Shown here: positions 22,208 through 22,933 of the stretch, in pieces
Numbering within the stretch: position 1 is the stretch's first letter
Layout: each line of letters opens with the position of its first letter
IMG/VR virus record: IMGVR_UViG_3300036820_000647
Span: 1 to 22,933 of that record
Origin: a virus
Strand: one strand, 5' to 3'
Length of the DNA stretch: 22,933 nucleotides
Program-made: the position numbers and the translations under genes
The notes under the pieces: model-generated
The model's database searches: none
The model's input: only the letters and a program-made list of their open reading frames with translations
What the model was told of the DNA's origin: nothing

Positions 22208-22933
22208 TCAACGGTGAACCCGGATATAGAAGTGGCCGATCGAGTTGAAAAACAGGAATTCAAATCGCAGGTGAGGCACGGTAGGTTGCCATTCGACGAA
22301 TGCCCGCAATTCTCCTCGCGACAGGTCGTAACACCAGTCATCAAAAACGAGTATTGCGCCGTTACTCAATCGATCCGACAAAAACGCCAGGCACGAAACC
22401 GCGGGCTCATAGAGATCGCAGTCGATCCGCGCAAAGCTGACCGCCGCAATATCGTGCATGGCAGGCAGGGTGTCGGAAAACCAGCCGGGAACCAGCGTCA
22501 CTTGCGGATCATCGGCAAAGCGGGACGATACTTCCTCATAGGCTACGGCATAATCGCCATCTTTCCACCAATCGTGATCGCGGTTGGGGTCCGGCGGCGA
22601 AAGTCCCGCAAAACTGTCAAAGCCGTAAACGCGCCGCGAGAAGCCGATGTCCTGCATGGCGAAAGACAACCGCCATAGCCAGTCACCCTTATAAACCCCG
22701 AATTCGACGACATCTCCGGGAACGTCGGCTGCTTTCAGGCCGGCCAAAAGTTCCTTTACCGCCTCGAATTCGGCCATCACCATGGCGTCGTTGATCATTC
22801 GGCCGAAACGATCCCGCGGGGTGAAGCTCGTAGCCGGATTCGTAGTTGGCGCCACGCCTTCCATCCCGAATACGGATGCAAACCAACTCGTATAGCTCGG
22901 TCGGACTACGGCCGGTCGACGGCGAAAAAACAT
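22208..22933 (-). CDS. TylF-like SAM-dependent O-methyltransferase
   Basis: A 241-residue protein whose ATG is the last codon of the window (22933), so its upstream control is not visible. Marks of the TylF/MycF macrocin-methyltransferase family are VVEFGVYKGDWLWRLSFAMQ (SAM-binding loop), RRVYGFDSFAGLSPPDP, TLVPGWFSDTLPAM, SFARIDCDLYEPAVSCLAFL and ILVFDDWCYDLSRGELRAFV. The Asp residues in DCDLY and FDDW match the metal-binding acids. Such enzymes methylate sugar hydroxyls on antibiotics or glycans. In a prophage head region, upstream of the protease where a portal gene is usual, it may modify host surface polysaccharide and alter phage adsorption. That is inference. It reads with the virion operon. 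Confidence 0.85.
   Translation of the reverse strand: MFFRRRPAVVRPSYTSWFASVFGMEGVAPTTNPATSFTPRDRFGRMINDAMVMAEFEAVKELLAGLKAADVPGDVVEFGVYKGDWLWRLSFAMQDIGFSRRVYGFDSFAGLSPPDPNRDHDWWKDGDYAVAYEEVSSRFADDPQVTLVPGWFSDTLPAMHDIAAVSFARIDCDLYEPAVSCLAFLSDRLSNGAILVFDDWCYDLSRGELRAFVEWQPTVPHLRFEFLFFNSIGHFYIRVHR

Noticed and set aside
1-22933. tRNA genes, CRISPR arrays, insertion sequences and attachment sites
   Set aside because: No tRNA-like cloverleaf, regular spaced repeats, transposase or integrase coding sequence was recognised. Attachment sites would lie outside a structural-gene window.

Overview
The window is the structural core of a temperate-type tailed phage (prophage) in a high-GC alphaproteobacterium, most likely a Hyphomicrobiales/Bradyrhizobium-like host. 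This rests on codon style, on a tail module of the gene-transfer-agent (GTA) type, and on recalled family resemblance; no search was run. Almost all virion genes read on the minus strand, so phage order runs from the right edge to the left.

Head (22.9 to 15.0 kb): a TylF-like methyltransferase, prohead protease/scaffold, major capsid protein, a small head-associated protein, a gp6-like connector, a 58-residue two-helix membrane protein found here by eye, and an HK97 gp10-like joining protein. Tail (15.0 to 2.5 kb): tail terminator, tail tube, a tail assembly chaperone with a GT-like overlapping ORF, a short tape measure, a TIM-barrel protein fused to a DUF2460 domain, a second free-standing DUF2460 protein, DUF2163, an NlpC/P60 peptidase, a Phage-tail_3 hub protein and an Mtd_N-type tail fibre. 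Late/lysis end (below 2.5 kb): a small secreted Cys protein, an M15 peptidase endolysin, a nucleoside-phosphorylase-like protein and a partial small gene. Many junctions are ATGA or GTGA overlaps, which suggests one translationally coupled operon. Terminase, portal and integrase are not in the window.

The operon is interrupted at gene boundaries by genes that do not belong to virion assembly. These are: a plus-strand nucleotidyltransferase with its own AT-rich promoter region, between tail tube and chaperone; a plus-strand DUF2235/Tle1-like lipase, between connector and joining protein; a small plus-strand secreted protein after the tail fibre; and a minus-strand HNH-type toxin remnant with an intact DUF2019 partner, between capsid and small head gene. 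The toxin remnant carries a frameshift. Its restored C-terminal frame ends in an ATGA overlap with the DUF2019 gene.

The most interesting points are this cargo pattern, the broken toxin with preserved putative immunity gene, the split and fused GTA tail architecture with duplicated DUF2460, one small beta module shared by tail tube and connector, and a possible -1 frameshift in the tail chaperone.
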